Positions 1 to 13,179 of a DNA stretch of 64,000 nucleotides are shown one piece after another. This DNA comes from Pyronema omphalodes (lineage: Eukaryota > Ascomycota > Pezizomycetes > Pezizales > Pyronemataceae). Position numbers and translations under genes: made by a program. The stretch is taken from assembly GCA_024516155.1 (NCBI GenBank), contig JAJJXM010000073.1, positions 224,179 through 288,178 on the forward strand. The letters are read 5' to 3'. Every line of letters begins with the position of its first letter. Position 1 is the first letter of the stretch. The notes under the pieces were generated by a model. It did no database searches, was not told the DNA's origin, and was given only the letters and a program-made list of their open reading frames with translations.

Positions 1-1
1 G

Positions 2-1297
2 AAGGGCGAAGTTTGGCAGGCGATAAGGCAAGAGCAGAGTCGCCGTGATATGTTTCTAAGAGCTACGGTGCGGGATTTTGAGATGTTTGGGGAGCTATTA
101 CCGCAAGAGGTTGTCATGTGGATGTTAGATCAAGGTGAGTGGGTGAGATATCATGATTCCGGGTTAGTGCTTATGGAGTGATACAGTGTGTTTTGAGAGG
201 AATGATGATTTGGCCCTTGCATATTATTATACCTTAAAGGTAATTCATAAATTTATGGTAAAATAATTTGATGGAGCTGACTGAAAATAGGCGAGGGTCA
301 AGATAAGGCCGGATATCCTCAGTTTGGCGAAGATCAAGGAACTCCTAGAGAATCTTGGCGCAAAGTCAGATGCCCTGGAGCTGGAAAAACCGATGACAGC
401 AAACACTTTACATGATCCCTTGGCGAAAACACGAGTGATTGACTTTTGGAATATCCAACTGCTTATAAGATTATTTGGCTATGTGACCGATGGGTGAGAT
501 TTCATGTCGCTGGTTACATGAGAAGTGATACTGACACAAGAATAGCCCTGACGAGAATAGGATAAAATACATGTCTATTCTTCTCCTACGAATTGCCTTG
601 GATCATAACATCTCTCAAAAAGGCGATGTTGTGAAAAGGATAGGGATTTCATTATCCAAAATTCTTGGCAGAATCCCAGATAATCAATGGGGTCAACAGG
701 TAATTTTATCTTTGAATCCCACGTGTTACCCACTCTCACTAACCACCGCGCCAGTCTCGCGAAATTGGAGCAATGATAATCAGCACGGTTGTTGAACCCC
801 AGTTGAGAGCTCGGATACTGAGGGTTCTTCCAGTCTGGTCAGAAAGATTACATGAATTCCGGAGACGTTTAGCGTGTGCTTTCGTCTTTGGAGACGACGA
901 GTATCTGAGCAAGCCCTACGCCGATCTAATGGACCTCAATAGAATTGCCGAGCTGCTGAACGGACCATTATTCAGCGTTAGTCGGGATGCTGACTTTTCA
1001 GTTTTACAAGCTCTCTTTGCTATAGTTGATGTGGCCATCGGTGACGGCGCAACAGATGGCGACCAGGCACAGAAGAACAGACAGGCCGATATTGTTTGTG
1101 ACATGCTTAGGAACATGTTCACGAGAATTATCGATACCAATGCTCGAGACTTGACGAAAACAGAAACGAAGGATGCGATCGATAGACTACGATTTAGACT
1201 GTCGTTTGCCGTCAGATCGAAGTTGAAGACGATGTTTGATCAAGACGGGATTCAGGGCTCATTGCCAGACTCGTGGCTCACATCTGCAAGTAGATGA
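2..1297 (+). CDS. Unrecognised multi-exon protein, 3' part only
   Basis: This is the C-terminal part of a gene that enters from the left edge. Four exons join in one frame: 2-142, 291-493, 546-699 and 755-1297 (stop TGA). The introns start GTGAGA, GTGAGA and GTAATT, end in AG, and are 148, 52 and 55 bp. The product is acidic to neutral, rich in alpha-helix-forming residues, with no obvious membrane segment, signal peptide or catalytic motif. The last exon encodes about 180 residues and ends near SWLTSASR. I do not recognise the family; a helical scaffold or nuclear protein would fit, but that is only a guess. The splice model rests on the open frame continuing across all three junctions, which chance would rarely give. 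Confidence 0.75.
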
Positions 1298-2688
1298 GAG
1301 GTGAAGTATTACAATGAGCCTTTTGGCCCTGTCATGAAGCAAATGACATATAGAATATATCAGCTGACTATAATTAACGGAGCTATGTATTACGATTTTC
1401 TTGTTTTGCATAAAGAGTTTTGGATGCCGCACGGAGCACACATGAACACCAAGAAACCATAAACCATGTATCGTGGCAAATGAAAAAGTTGCTCCCTATG
1501 ATGCGATCGCGTGGTGTGGGGGGGTTGGTTTGAATTATGGAATCGACTAAAGTTTCGTGATAACCTTGGCTTTCTCGTTTGCTGCCTTACGCTGGCTTTT
1601 CCCAGATCCGCCTGGTTTGGTGAAGTTGGTTGGAGCTTGTTCCTGACGCGATTAGGCTGGGTTGAAATCAAGGAGTCGCCTACGAGGCTAGCTCGGACAT
1701 GTTCGTTCGTTCGCCTTCTCCGCGAGCTGAGCTGGACGGTGCTGGTGCTGGTGCTGAACTTGGTGTTGTTGCTTGGACGTACGTGCTTATGTACTCCTTA
1801 CTTTCAAAGCAAACGATCGATCTCAGGAACAGACACAGCATACGGAAGGAAACCTTTCGGAATTCTTCTCCCCAACCGTCGGAGAATATAAAAGTGTTTA
1901 TCACCCCCAGTCGAAGCGGACTTTTGATTATTTCGTCATATTTGCCGAGACGGCTTTGAGCAGCTGTTACGATTTAGTACATGAAATTGATCTCCCTCCG
2001 CCGCGAACATAATACCGAGCTTGTAGTTTCTGAATATTTAGTAAAAGACATATCGAGGAATATTCCTTGTTTTCGAGTGAAGCAAAAAATAAAAAAAAAT
2101 TACCCATTGTCTCTAGCATCGCAGCTCGTTACGGAAACTTCCCTCGAGTCCGTTGTCCCAACACCGTCGCCCCCGAGAACTTCCTACGCAACTCGCTGTT
2201 TCGTCGCTTCCCCTCTCTTCTCCCTCTCCACACGAACACCAACTCGGCGAACGCTTTCCACATCCAACGCTTCCTCCGCCGACTGCCACCTCTCCCACTG
2301 AACCACGCACGAACCACGCACCCACGCACAACACGACGAAGGAAGCTGTCCGAGAGCGAAGAACATCACACGTACGCTGAATCTCCGTTCCGCTGCAAGA
2401 ACAGAACAAAGTGAGCTTGTTTCGAAGACCACCACCTACCCAAGAAGTGCCGCGCGATTTTGGGTGTGACTCTCGTCTTGTTCCTTGTTCGCTCGTTCGC
2501 TCGTTCAGACATTCTATTCCCTCTCGTCCACCCTACAACCAAACATCTTCCGTCGCCTCCGACAATGGATAGCTAAGCCTACCAGAGGAAGTCAACTTTT
2601 ACTACTACACAACCCGCTATTACTACGCGCGCAGGAAATCAGAATTAGAAGGAAAAAGAGCTCGAAGAGAGTTACTGGGGTGGATTAA
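1298..2688. other. Intergenic region and 5' leader of the transporter gene
   Basis: No supported gene. The segment 2100-2690 is C- and CT-rich (CCACCTCTCCC-like tracts), the usual look of a long fungal 5' leader, and runs into the ATG at 2689. Short ORFs on both strands at 1700-2435 overlap one another and show no family features. A leader intron in 2400-2600 cannot be excluded. Confidence 0.5.
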
Positions 2689-4395
2689 ATGGGTCTCGGA
2701 GATACTGGCTCGATAGCATTAGGAGTTGCTGTCGGGATTCTGTCGACGAGCGTACAGAGCTTAGGGCTCACTCTACAAAGAAAATCACATTTATTAGAAG
2801 ATGAGATACCATCTGGAAGGCCTCCACATCGGCGGAGGAGATGGCAGGTATGTCGCTCTTGTCTTTCGAATTGTTGCTCCTTACATAACCCCATAACCCC
2901 TCGTCATAGTATGGGGTTGGATCGCCAGCGCAAATTTTGCTAACCACAAATGGTAACAGATTGGTATGCTACTGTTTATTATTGCGAATATTCTAGGTTC
3001 AAGCGTTCAAATCACTACCTTACCTCTTGTTATATTATCACCTCTTCAGGCGTCCGGTCTTGTTTTTAACTCGATATGCGCTACTTTAATACTCTCGGAA
3101 CCCTTTACGCGGTATTCACTCATCGGAACAATTTTGGTCAGCATAGGCGCAGCTCTTATAGCTGTGTTTGGTGCATTAGAAGAACCGGCGCATAGTCTCG
3201 ACGAGTTACTAGAGCTTTTTGTTAGAAAGATCTTTATACTATGGATGGTCCTACAGTTGATTCTCGTCACGGCAATCCTAATAGCAGCAAAAGCTTCAAG
3301 AATATTATGGCCTAGACATAAAAATACACTTCGGATGAAGATGTTTAGAGGCATCTCATACGGCGCTGTCAGGTATGACATCCCCCGTTACTTCCATCCT
3401 ACAGCCAAGCCCAAACCCAAAGCCACCAGAGCTGACATACCTATCAAGTGGAATCCTGTCAGCCGACTGTCTTCTTCTCGCCAAATCCGCCTCCGAACTC
3501 CTTGTTAGGACCATAGTCGACGGAGTTAACCAATTCAACCGCTGGCAATCCTGGGTTATCTTAATAGGCCTAGTATCCCTCGCCTTAACCCAGTTATTCT
3601 ACCTCCATAGAGGCCTCAAATTATGCTCAACGAGCGTTTTATACCCCTTTGTTTTCTGCGTCTATAACATTATCGCTATCCTAGATGGGTTACTTTATTA
3701 TAAACAAACCTCCCGCCTATCATCCCTACATGGTGGATTGGTATGTTATGTCCAAATCCTTTTCCATTTGTCTGACTGACATCCCATCCTAGATTGCCCT
3801 GGGTGTCCTAATTCTTCTTTCTGGAGTCCTCTGCCTCTCATGGCGTCTACAGGACGACACCAGCGCCGCAGCAAAATCAGCTTCCGCTCTAACCCCAACC
3901 TTCGACTACCCACCCTCCCCCTCAACCTCAGGAGCCACCTCCCCTCGCAGCAGCAACGAACTCGAGCCACCATCAACACCCCGCAGGAAAGGTAGCGGAT
4001 ACGTCTCTACGCATCTCAACAGCGGTTACGGCGCCACACGAGGTCGTCTTCGTGCCCTATCACAGGCTGAAGAAATCTGGGGCGAGCTTCAGGATGATGA
4101 TGGTGCTGTGTCGCCGAGAACCGCAAGTAGACGGGCGGTGATTGAGGAGGATGATGAAGATGGAGATGGCGCGGATGAACGGACTGGCTTGTTGAGGAGT
4201 AATACGGGGAGAAGCGCACATGGTGGAAGAAGGATGAGGAGACAGGGCACTTATGGATTTCCGGCTTTGAGTAGTAGGAGGAGTTCTAGAAGGCAGGAAC
4301 AGCAGGGGGCGGAGGGTGGGTGGTGGAAAATGGGCTGGTGGAGGAGGGAGAGTAAGGAACGGAGGGAGGGGCATGATGGTGAAAGTTTGGTATAG
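2689..4395 (+). CDS. NIPA-type (DUF803) magnesium transporter-like membrane protein
   Basis: Four exons: 2689-2847, 2960-3372, 3449-3740 and 3793-4395, giving 488 residues. The hydrophobic core (about residues 1-300) contains eight or nine membrane segments and the family's conserved run around ANILGSSVQITTLPL, then LQASGLVFN and EPFTRYSL; NIPA proteins are known Mg2+ transporters in animals and are related to drug/metabolite transporters. A short loop with RRRRW lies between the first two segments. The C-terminal ~190 residues are a Ser/Pro-rich, then acidic (EEDDEDGDGADE) and finally Arg-rich cytosolic tail, common in fungal members. Introns start GTATGT, GTATGA and GTATGT. The start is the first ATG after an in-frame stop and precedes the first membrane helix directly. 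Family assignment is firm; the transported ion is inferred. Confidence 0.85.
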
Positions 4396-5348
4396 CGATT
4401 TGGTGGGAATGGGGGACTGGTGGGGGACTGGTGAGCGGGCGGGGGCGGAGGAGGGTTCAATGAGGGAATAAGGAGGATGTGAAGGAATAAACAAGGGAGG
4501 GAGTATTATGAAGGAATAAGCAGGGCAACACAAATGGTGGTTTTTGTCTTTTTTTGAACAACCCGCCCATCCCCAGCCAAAGGAATTTTTTCAGTTTTCG
4601 TTAGAGCGAAATTTTGCGTTTGTTTTTCGTTTTCTTTTTTTTGTGAATTTTTTGTAAAGCCTTTCATAATGCGGCGTTTTTTTCTTTTGTTTTTTTTGTT
4701 GGGAAATTAAACTTGATGCTATATGCTTATTATTAACACTGATTTTTTTTTTTTTTACTATCTTTTATTTTTGTTTTTTGTTTTTAGCGAAAGAGAAATG
4801 GGGATGGATGTCTGATGTATTCTTTTCTTTTCTTTTTTTTTTTCCTTTTCCTTTCTTTCTTCTTACCTTTTTATTTTTTTGGCCCGTTAAGAGAGAGAGA
4901 GTATGTGTGTGTGTGTAGTATTCCTGTAGTGTGTAGTGTATTTAAATCTGAGATCCCATTAGTGGTAGTAGTAGTAGTAGTAGTATAGTAGGGGAAAAAA
5001 AGCTTTATCCAGCCAGTTAGGGCCCGGCCCGGCCAGTAGTAGTAGATTGAGATTGTTATAAGGTGAAATGCCAATATTGGATATTGGAAGTGCTTTATAA
5101 AAAAACATTATTCATTGTCTGTAGTTATAATAACTTATGAAACTTAAGGGCACGTTATACTGTATTGTTTTTTGGAACTTGGTTTTTTTGAGTCAGGAAT
5201 GACTGTTAGCACTCGGGAGGTGAGAGATTGTGAATGTATGATGTCGTAACTTATGGCTGTGGTCTTGGTTCTGTAAGCTTGTTATTGATATATTGATAGA
5301 CTATACATAATACATACGACATGTGTATAGATATATGTACGGTACCGT

Positions 5349-5409
5349 GACAAAAGTGACCGTCACTTTTCTGTGCTAAGCGCCGCGCGTGGTGACGGTC
5401 ACTTTTGTC
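5349..5409. repeat. Perfect 18-bp inverted repeat with nested palindrome
   Basis: The arm at 5349-5366 is the exact reverse complement of 5392-5409, with a 25-bp GC-rich loop. Each arm is itself nearly palindromic around GTGAC/GTCAC (AAAAGTGAC C GTCACTTTT). It could fold as a strong hairpin or cruciform, or be the remains of a very short inverted-repeat element. It contains no gene and lies in AT-rich sequence. Confidence 0.85.
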
Positions 5410-5460
5410 CAGCACCTCGTATGGTCAATTAGCTATGTCTCGGGTTGGCATGGGAACGGG

Positions 5461-5481
5461 CATTCATTCATTCATTCATTC
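5461..5481 (+). repeat. CATT tetranucleotide microsatellite
   Basis: About five tandem CATT units, just downstream of the inverted repeat. Confidence 0.85.
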
Positions 5482-7378
5482 ATAAATTCATATAATATCA
5501 TCAATCCCATCAATGCCATCAATCCCTTCCTTCCCTTCTCCAGTCTTTCCTTCCTTCCTCCCCTTCTTCAACTTCCGACTTCTATATTTTTCCTTTCAAA
5601 CCCCTTCCAATTTCCACTTCCAACTTTTATTTCCCCAACTATACCGGCCTGTCCATTCGTATAGCTTAAGATTCTTGATTTCCTCCATTGCATGTTCCCG
5701 ACAACCTTTCCCTCTTCGTTGTGGCGTTTTTTTATCACACTTTCATCAGAATTTTATCACACTTTCATGAGAACGACAGTAAGCTCTACAATGAAACAAC
5801 CCGAGAAAAGGCCTTAGTAATGACAGTAATGAGTACATCCCGATACTATCCAGACAGGAGCTTTTCAGGCACTCCATAGCACTCCACAGCACTCCACGGC
5901 ATTCAGGTAACACCGGGGACCTGCAATGATTCCAAACCGGTTACTATAGGTCACTGTAGGTCATTTATTGCAGGTTGTTCTTCCTGGTAAGGGGAGGGGT
6001 GTGGGGATCGAGAAAAAAATACATAGATGTTCTCAACCCGAACTGAAGTCTGACTTAACCTTGAACATCGACTGGACCTTTAAACTCACAGTCTACAACA
6101 GTCGACCGTATCTTCAGACTGAGCTGTATTATGCTTACTATAGACAGAAGTCTACTGCCCACAATGCGGAACGGACCGTTGGAAACAATGGCTGGTGATG
6201 TATTCAGGCAGGTCTGGTCTCGGCGAGGCCTGGGTTCACTGGGCTTTTAGTTTTAAGCTTTGAGTTTTTTAGCTTTGATGTGAAACCTTTTAAACTGCAA
6301 TGTTGCTTATAATAGGGTATATAGCTAAGACACTGCTATGGGTTGTTTTTTACAAACTGCGGTCTTATTTCTTTACCCGGAAAAAAAAGTTTACTAGTAA
6401 CTACCTCACCGTTCAATGACCCGTTCTAACGTTGCTAGATTCGCTACAGAGTAAAAAAGTGCTGCCAGTAGGTATGTAGTAAATATGTATATGCATGGCT
6501 ACGTAGGTTATTAAGCTGCAGGTGTAGAATGTATAGTTGCACTTAATGTACGATACGGTCACGGTCCCAGAATACATCATACAGCTATGCATTCACCTGA
6601 TCTTCCGCATGAACGAAATCGATAGGAGGTGTAGACTCTAGAGGGGTAAGGGAGTGACACGTCATTGATTATTGTGGGGGAAGAATATAGAGACAACAGG
6701 TGGGATAAAGATGAAGATTTTTAGTAGGGATAAGGTGGATGTGGAGAGTTTTTGGGGAATTTGGACTGAGATATAGAATAATGGGTTTCAAGCTAGGGGT
6801 AGGAGTATATAAGATACACGAATAAAACCATGTAATGGGTAACTTCTAGCTACTGTTGCATTAATTTGAGTAGTTCATCCTGAGACGGATATGGTTTTGT
6901 AGACTGGGGAGGGTAGGATGTTTCGTAATGATAGGTTTTATCTTACCCAATGAAATTCCTATATTATACTGTACTATGGTCCTCCCACCCCCTCCTCCTC
7001 CCCCCCCCCGCCGCCTTCCTGAAACCAAACCTCCATCTCCATCACCCAATAAACTTTTACTTAACTTCCATCCCAGGCATGCCTCGTAATCACCCCTCAC
7101 GAATCTTTCCCCCAAGCCCCTATATATACAGGATATATAAATCGAGCCCTACATAACCCTATAACCAATGCCCTAGTTTCCAAGCAACAAGCTTCAAGTT
7201 CCAGTCTAGCGGAATCAGTATAAAATCACCTCCTAAATCTTAATATATTAGCACAGTCTATATGACTGTACATTCCCTCAGCTACCACTTCCCTCACCTC
7301 GGGACCTAGCAATCTATGAATCTGTGAACTTCGATGTTTTCTCTTTTTTTGAAAGAAAATCATACAAACAATACCCTA

Positions 7379-7412
7379 ACATATTTTAACATATTTTAAC
7401 ATATTTTAACAT
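7379..7412 (+). repeat. 10-bp tandem repeat (ACATATTTTA unit)
   Basis: Three full copies plus a partial copy of an AT-rich 10-bp unit. Confidence 0.85.
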
Positions 7413-7954
7413 ACATGAAATAATTATACATCAAAAGACGATGCACGATGCACGATGCACAATGAATAGAGGCCGGAGACATGAGACGGATGTATTTCTG
7501 GGGTTATATAATTATTTAGTTTACGCAGTTTCGTAGTTTGAAGGGCATCACCAGTTTGATAACGCTCGAAAACATTATGCTTATCTTTCTGCAATCTACC
7601 AGCGCTAAAGTACCTCTAAAAACGACACACAAAGATCCAGGGGCTACTCAGGGGGCGAAGCTTCGAGTGATGGCGCATGACTCTGAGTGATAATACATGT
7701 TTTCCATAATCTACTGAACTACTAACCTACTATCTCCCGACTTAAATCACCATCAGTATCTCTCCCCCTGTCCTGCATACCATCACCACCATCACTACCA
7801 CCATTATTAATACCACTACCACTACCACTACCACCATGCCCATCTTCTACCATATCTCCATATCCTTGCAATTCCCCATCCCCATCCCCATCCCCATTCC
7901 CAAACTCCCCCTATTCCCATCTTAGTACCCCACCGCAATTCCAGTTCCCATATA

Positions 7955-8038
7955 CTATTTCCTACTATCATAGATCTATTTCCTACTATCATAGATCTAT
8001 TTCCTACTATCATAGATCTATATCCTACTATCATATAT
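7955..8038 (+). repeat. 21-bp minisatellite
   Basis: Four copies of a 21-bp unit beginning CTATTTCCTACTATC; the last copy has diverged. Degenerate CTACTA-type sequence continues to about 8075. A repetitive minus-strand ORF over it is an artefact of the repeat. Confidence 0.85.
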
Positions 8039-9632
8039 CCATCTCCTACTAATCTATCTGCTACTATTATCTATCCATTTATCCATTTCATAAACTAACA
8101 CCAACCAAATCCCAAAAGTTCCAAGCAGTACAAAACAAAAGGAAATATCCGAATGCCGTTCTGAGTTTTAGATTACCACCCCTTCTCCCATCCCCCCCTC
8201 CCCCCTCCACTCTTCCACTCTTCCACTCTTCCCCTCTTCCCCTCTTCCCCTCCTCCCCTCCTCCCCACTCCCCGCTCACCTTCCCCCAAGATTCCTATCA
8301 TCACGAGCAAAAACAAATCTATATATAGATCTAGAATCCCCATTATCGAATTAGCGAGTGGCGGGTCTCCTTACCGTAAACTGCACCTATCTAGCTGCTA
8401 TTCTCGAATAATATAATGAAACGAACGGATGCCAAGATATAAATGAATGATTGCCAAGATAAGACAGTAAAGCGGGGGGTCAGGATGAAATAGGGTAGAA
8501 AGCAGAGCGGAGTGTAATTTTATGATAGACAGTCAAGTGACTCGTGACTACGATTCTATGACTATATATGTACATCATGTGTTTTTGATATTGCAGTGGA
8601 AGTGCAATATTTGTAGTCGAGCTTACAACAGACAAAACCAGGTTGGAGATTTGTTAAATCGAGTAAATAACCCAAGACGTATGTATCAAGTAATTGCGGC
8701 GTGAAAAAAAAAGAAGCGTCAATTTTATGTACGTAAATCAGACGCAATCAAGCTAACTAGTAAGCCAAGAAAGCAAAACATTCCTCCCATAGAAATTCGT
8801 ACCCCATCAATAAAATCATCATACATGTAAATCTCCAATCATCGCACCCCGTTCTCCCCCTCTCCCTCCTTTCCTCCCGTCGACCATTCTCATAGGAAGA
8901 CCAATTTTTTCAGCGGTAATTACCATTACTAAGAACACAAAGTATTCGAGCTCATGACCTGAAACATTGAACATGATATCACACCTTATGGAGACAGATA
9001 GTGTAGTATAAGGGGGGATAACAATGAACGTTTCGCATAAGCAACAAGCTAAAAAAAAAAGAAAAAGAGAATACAGGCATCAAAAGCGTATAAAAAAGCT
9101 GAAAATAAAAGAGTAAAAAAAAGTGAAAAACAGAAAGGATAAAGAATAAACATCCATCGTCAAATGCTCCAAATTCCCTTGTTATCTGACCCGGCTTTGT
9201 AAATTCCGGTTGTAGATCCAACAAAAAAAAGTCAACAAAAAACTCCACCATAAGATAACTGTTTCCTTCCTTCACCTGCGTTATTCCCGACAAAAAGAAA
9301 AACACATATAATAATAAGCCAATTAAGTTTCTCTTAGTAATGGTGTCAAAGAAATTCTTCTTTTTCGAAGATTTCTTATTGCTCACTTCTTTAGTGCCTT
9401 AAGAATTTGAAACGAAAAGAGATGTCGGGGAGGACCCTCGACTGTTGATTACGTATATAAGCCGCGCGGTAAACCGAGTCGTAGATCAAAAAAACGCCTT
9501 GACACCCTGAGGCTTTAATATAAAAGCCAACGCGAATAATGAAGCCACTACTCAGTCGACCATCTCCACACATAAATTTTGGTACCATCAATAGCCAAGC
9601 GGACTTCAGTGTGATGCCTGGTGAGCCGGCAG

Positions 9633-10609
9633 TCATGCGTTCTGTGTAGGATGACCGGGATGTTGAGGCATGTAACCACCTCGAACCTGCGCCTGCTGCT
9701 GCTGCTGCTGAATGTATTGCTGGTATGCGTGAGCTTGAGCTTGAGCTTGGGCCTGAGCCTGAGCTTGTACGACTTGCGCTTGGGCAGCTTCGGGCATGCC
9801 CATGTAGGGCGGTGGGACGCCACCAGGGACAGGCATTCCGACGGGCCTTGCACCTCCAGGAGTCTGTGGGGGAAGCTGGGCGTGTGACGGCTCCTCGGGA
9901 GAATCGACGCTATTATAATCATATTAGCCGATAGTTCACGTCACGCATCTTCGGGAATCTAGAGGAAATCTGGGGCAAAACTCACGGATCTTGCTCGGGA
10001 ACTCCGTTCTCGCTCGTGTGTGGTTCCGGCGCGTTCAAACAGGCCTAGAAATTCGTCAATTGCACTGCTCTTGGCTAGATACACGCTCAGGTATCGCCCT
10101 TACCTGAATCAAATTCTTTCCTTCGGCTTTCGTCACCAAAGGCTGGAGCTTGGGCGTTGTGAAGGTATAAACCAAGCCGGTCTCGGAGACAACTAGTAAC
10201 AATACCTGGGTCCCAGTGAGGACAGAAAGTTCGTACGCCTGATTTACCGGAGGAAGTACGCGTCAGTTACAGCAAATTCAAGCGCGACTGCCGGCAAAGC
10301 CAGCAAATCAGACCCGGACGGAAACCTGCGTACCTTCTTCATGATTCCGGCTTTTCTCTTGGAAAAGGTAATGTGCCGTCGCGATTTGTCCTGGATGAAC
10401 TTGATCTCAATTTTCCTCCTCTCGCGCCCGGGCTTCGAGTCCTCGTCGTCATCGTCATCATCTCCATTCGCGGCCCGCGGTCGCTTGCGATCGTTATTCA
10501 CGGCCCCGGCGACTGACTGAGCATTGGGGACACCATTCCCGGCGGTCAGTGTGGCCGCGGCGTCTGCTGCAGTTTCATCTTGTGGTGAAGAGTTGTTGTG
10601 TTCGGCCAT
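9633..10609 (-). CDS. mcm1: MADS-box transcription factor Mcm1
   Basis: Four exons on the minus strand: 10609-10334, 10238-10104, 10044-9986 and 9909-9633, giving 248 residues. The N-terminal ~60 residues are Ala-rich with an acidic D/E block. The MADS domain starts at the RERRKIEIKFIQDKSRRHIT motif, runs through KRKAGIMKK, and continues across the first intron into AYELSVLTGTQVLLLVVSE, the SRF/Mcm1-type dimerisation region, followed by the SAM-like extension (TPKLQPLVTKAEGKNLIQACL). The tail is rich in Pro, Gln and alternating Ala-Gln with a Q-run. Mcm1 binds CC(A/T)6GG-type sites with partner factors and controls mating, cell-cycle and developmental genes. All three intron junctions keep frame. 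It is an SRF-type, not MEF2-type, MADS protein. Confidence 0.93.
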
Positions 10610-13179
10610 CTGGATGTGTGTTGACTTTTGCCTGGATTTGGCAGATGGCAGATTATCAGGATGGGATGATGGGCGAGCAGCGCAGCCGGACTGAGTGTAA
10701 GGCTTGCGAGGGGATGAAAGCGGAAATGACTAGGTACGGTACGGTCTGTTGTGAGCGAAAAGGAAAAGGTCTGGTTGGCGTCTCTTTTTAGTGATGGACG
10801 GGGAGGAAAGAGGAAAGGGGGGAGCCAGAAGGAGCAGAACGAGAGGTTGGGGGGGTGGTGCAGGGGTGGCAGGGTTAATGGGGGGTGGGTTAGGTGGAGG
10901 ACGGGGGTAGCAGGGGGGTGATCTGGGGTGTATTCGGGGTGTGTATTTTTGCTAGGGGTGCGGTACTGGAAGAGAGTATTTTTGAATTAATTGGCGAGGG
11001 AACAACTGCTTTGACCACGACGGGGTGCTGTGGAGTGCAGTGGCTGATAATATTCAACGAGATGATGGGGTCGAATAAACAACTGGAAAAGTCAGTATTC
11101 TGAAATTGTTCGAAAATGCCCCCAACAGGAAAGGAGGGCTCAGGGAGCGGCCCGGGAGGAAAGGGTGTGGGTTAGGTATCTCTCACCAATACCAGAGCAG
11201 ATAAGCGGCGGGGTGGGGGAGGACGATTATGGTTGGGCGGTCTGTGAGGTTAGACAAAGGTTAGGCTGGGGCATCGTCGCTGGGCAGTGTGGTGGTTTCG
11301 ACATGGTTGTCTCGAAGATGAAGTCGAGCGAGACGAGCGAGGGTGTAGATGAACAGCATCGGGTTGGATGGGGGGGGGGGGGAGGGGGGAGTTGGATTGG
11401 AGAGGAGAGGGGGAGGGGGGTGAGAGGCAAGGCAGCAAGTGGGTCGAGCGAGCGACGAGGACGAAGAAGGACAAGGGGCATCGAACCAAGTATAACTGCA
11501 GACCTTCCGGATCAGTGCGGATGTGCTGAGATCCAGACCAAAGATGGCTAACGTCGAATGAGCGGCTGAAGCCTGAAAATCGCAATGGTGTAACTTGTTG
11601 GAGTCTAGGGTGGAGAATAAGTGGTTAGAGCGAGGAGAGACATAAATACCACGGGGAGGGTAACTTTCTGATAGAATACGCTAGGGGACATGATGGTGCC
11701 GGCATTGTCTGGTAGGCCGTGAGTACACATATGTATGGAAAAGCTGGAGGAATGGAAGGCCGAGAGTAATAGAAATCCGAGAGTAAGCAATGCCGAGAGT
11801 CGGAATTTGTGAGTATTGAAAGTTGTGACACTCGTGAGTATTCTCAATTGTGGGTCATGAGCACAGCAGTTTCATGTTTTCAAAATTGATTTTTACCGAG
11901 ACCCTAAATGCCGAAGCCTCTCCAGAGACAGTAAAAATTTAATCAACGAAATCAAGTATTCTAAACACAATACTCACAAAAATTCAACTCCATCACATTC
12001 TATCCCATCTTCAACCATCCTGATAATTTTCAAAACACAACAAACTTAAAAAAGCTGTATTATCTTCATCCATCTATCATTGCGGCTCTACAAACCACAA
12101 CCATAATACCACTCGGTCATTTTGTACGACATTAAGCGAAACTTGGGCATTGTAGCCATTTTGCTCTGCGACATTCTCTACCATTCCGCATGGCGTTAGC
12201 ATAGCGCAGCAAACCTTTTCCTGACTAGGCAGGTAGTGCCAAGCTCGTTATCACCACTATTGATATGGCCACCAAAATCCCACGCAAGCCACAGTAAAAT
12301 TGCCCGAAATGGTATTCTATGGTGGTACAGATACCATAGGGAAGATACATGATGTTGCAGAAGCAGGAACATGGACCTTTTTGAAGGATTCTATTCGTCG
12401 TCACTCTATGATTTTTTGCGCCTCCACTTGAATTATGCGATGCAAAGGACAACACCGAACTTGCGGATGTTAGATCCAAGAGTGAGCTGATGTGTCCTGT
12501 CCCTTACAACACTCAAGATGTGTGGTGTGATGGATGAAGTACTCCGAATATGTACATATACACAAAAATTGTTACTTTTGACCAGAACCTAGCAAACGAC
12601 TATCCAAGAATTGATATCTAACAAATGATCATTATTTATCGAGTCAATTGGCAATTATTCATACACATTTCACCATCCCGAGTTAGACCGGCGGTGTCTG
12701 CGGTGCTGAGGAATTGCCCATCCTGAGCCGGCTATCTGATGTGCTCGCTGCGAAGAGGTAAATTTGCTTGTCCCGCTGGCTAGAGCCGACATCAACCGGG
12801 GTAAACCTTGTTCCGAAATCAACTTGTGCGCTGATGAAGCTTTTCACACTCGATGCTCACATTTTCATCACTGGTCACCCGATGAAAGACCGAGTAGAAA
12901 CATTCCGACGGTAGCCAAACAAAAATCCTGATTTTTAAGTAATATTCAAGTAATAGTTTTTTTATTTTCACAGTCGACTTATCACATGAAACTCGTGAAT
13001 TCCTAAATACAAAAGCCTTGGCTCTCACGCCGCGCAGTCTTCAGGAAAATCATCACGATGCCGGTGCAGCGGGACCCTCTACTGTACTCTAGAGTCCGCT
13101 GTCCCAGCTTCACCCTGCATGGGGATGGCAAGTCGTTTGTTACCGCTAACCCATCTACTCTTTGGTTTCAAGGTTCTTC
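10610..13179. other. mcm1 upstream region and intergenic sequence
   Basis: No supported gene. Immediately upstream of mcm1 (10610-11560) the plus strand is G-rich (G-runs near 10850 and 11370-11420), i.e. C/CT-rich on the mcm1 sense strand, as expected of a long fungal promoter and leader. From about 11850 to 13170 composition is ordinary; small ORFs at 12225-12479 and 12819-13028 (minus) have no recognisable features. Confidence 0.5.

Larger units (their letters stand above)
4396..9632. other. Gene-poor, repeat-rich intergenic region
   Basis: About 5.2 kb with no supported gene. It starts with T-rich 3' UTR-like sequence (4540-4900) and holds simple repeats (CATT near 5461, a 10-bp unit at 7379, a 21-bp unit at 7955, CT/CCT tracts at 8180-8270), a perfect inverted repeat at 5349-5409, and A-rich tracts at 9050-9380. 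ORFs here are short, low in complexity or built on repeats. Confidence 0.6.

Noticed and set aside
7828..8034. 68-codon repetitive minus-strand ORF
   Set aside because: It simply translates the 21-bp minisatellite and neighbouring simple repeats.
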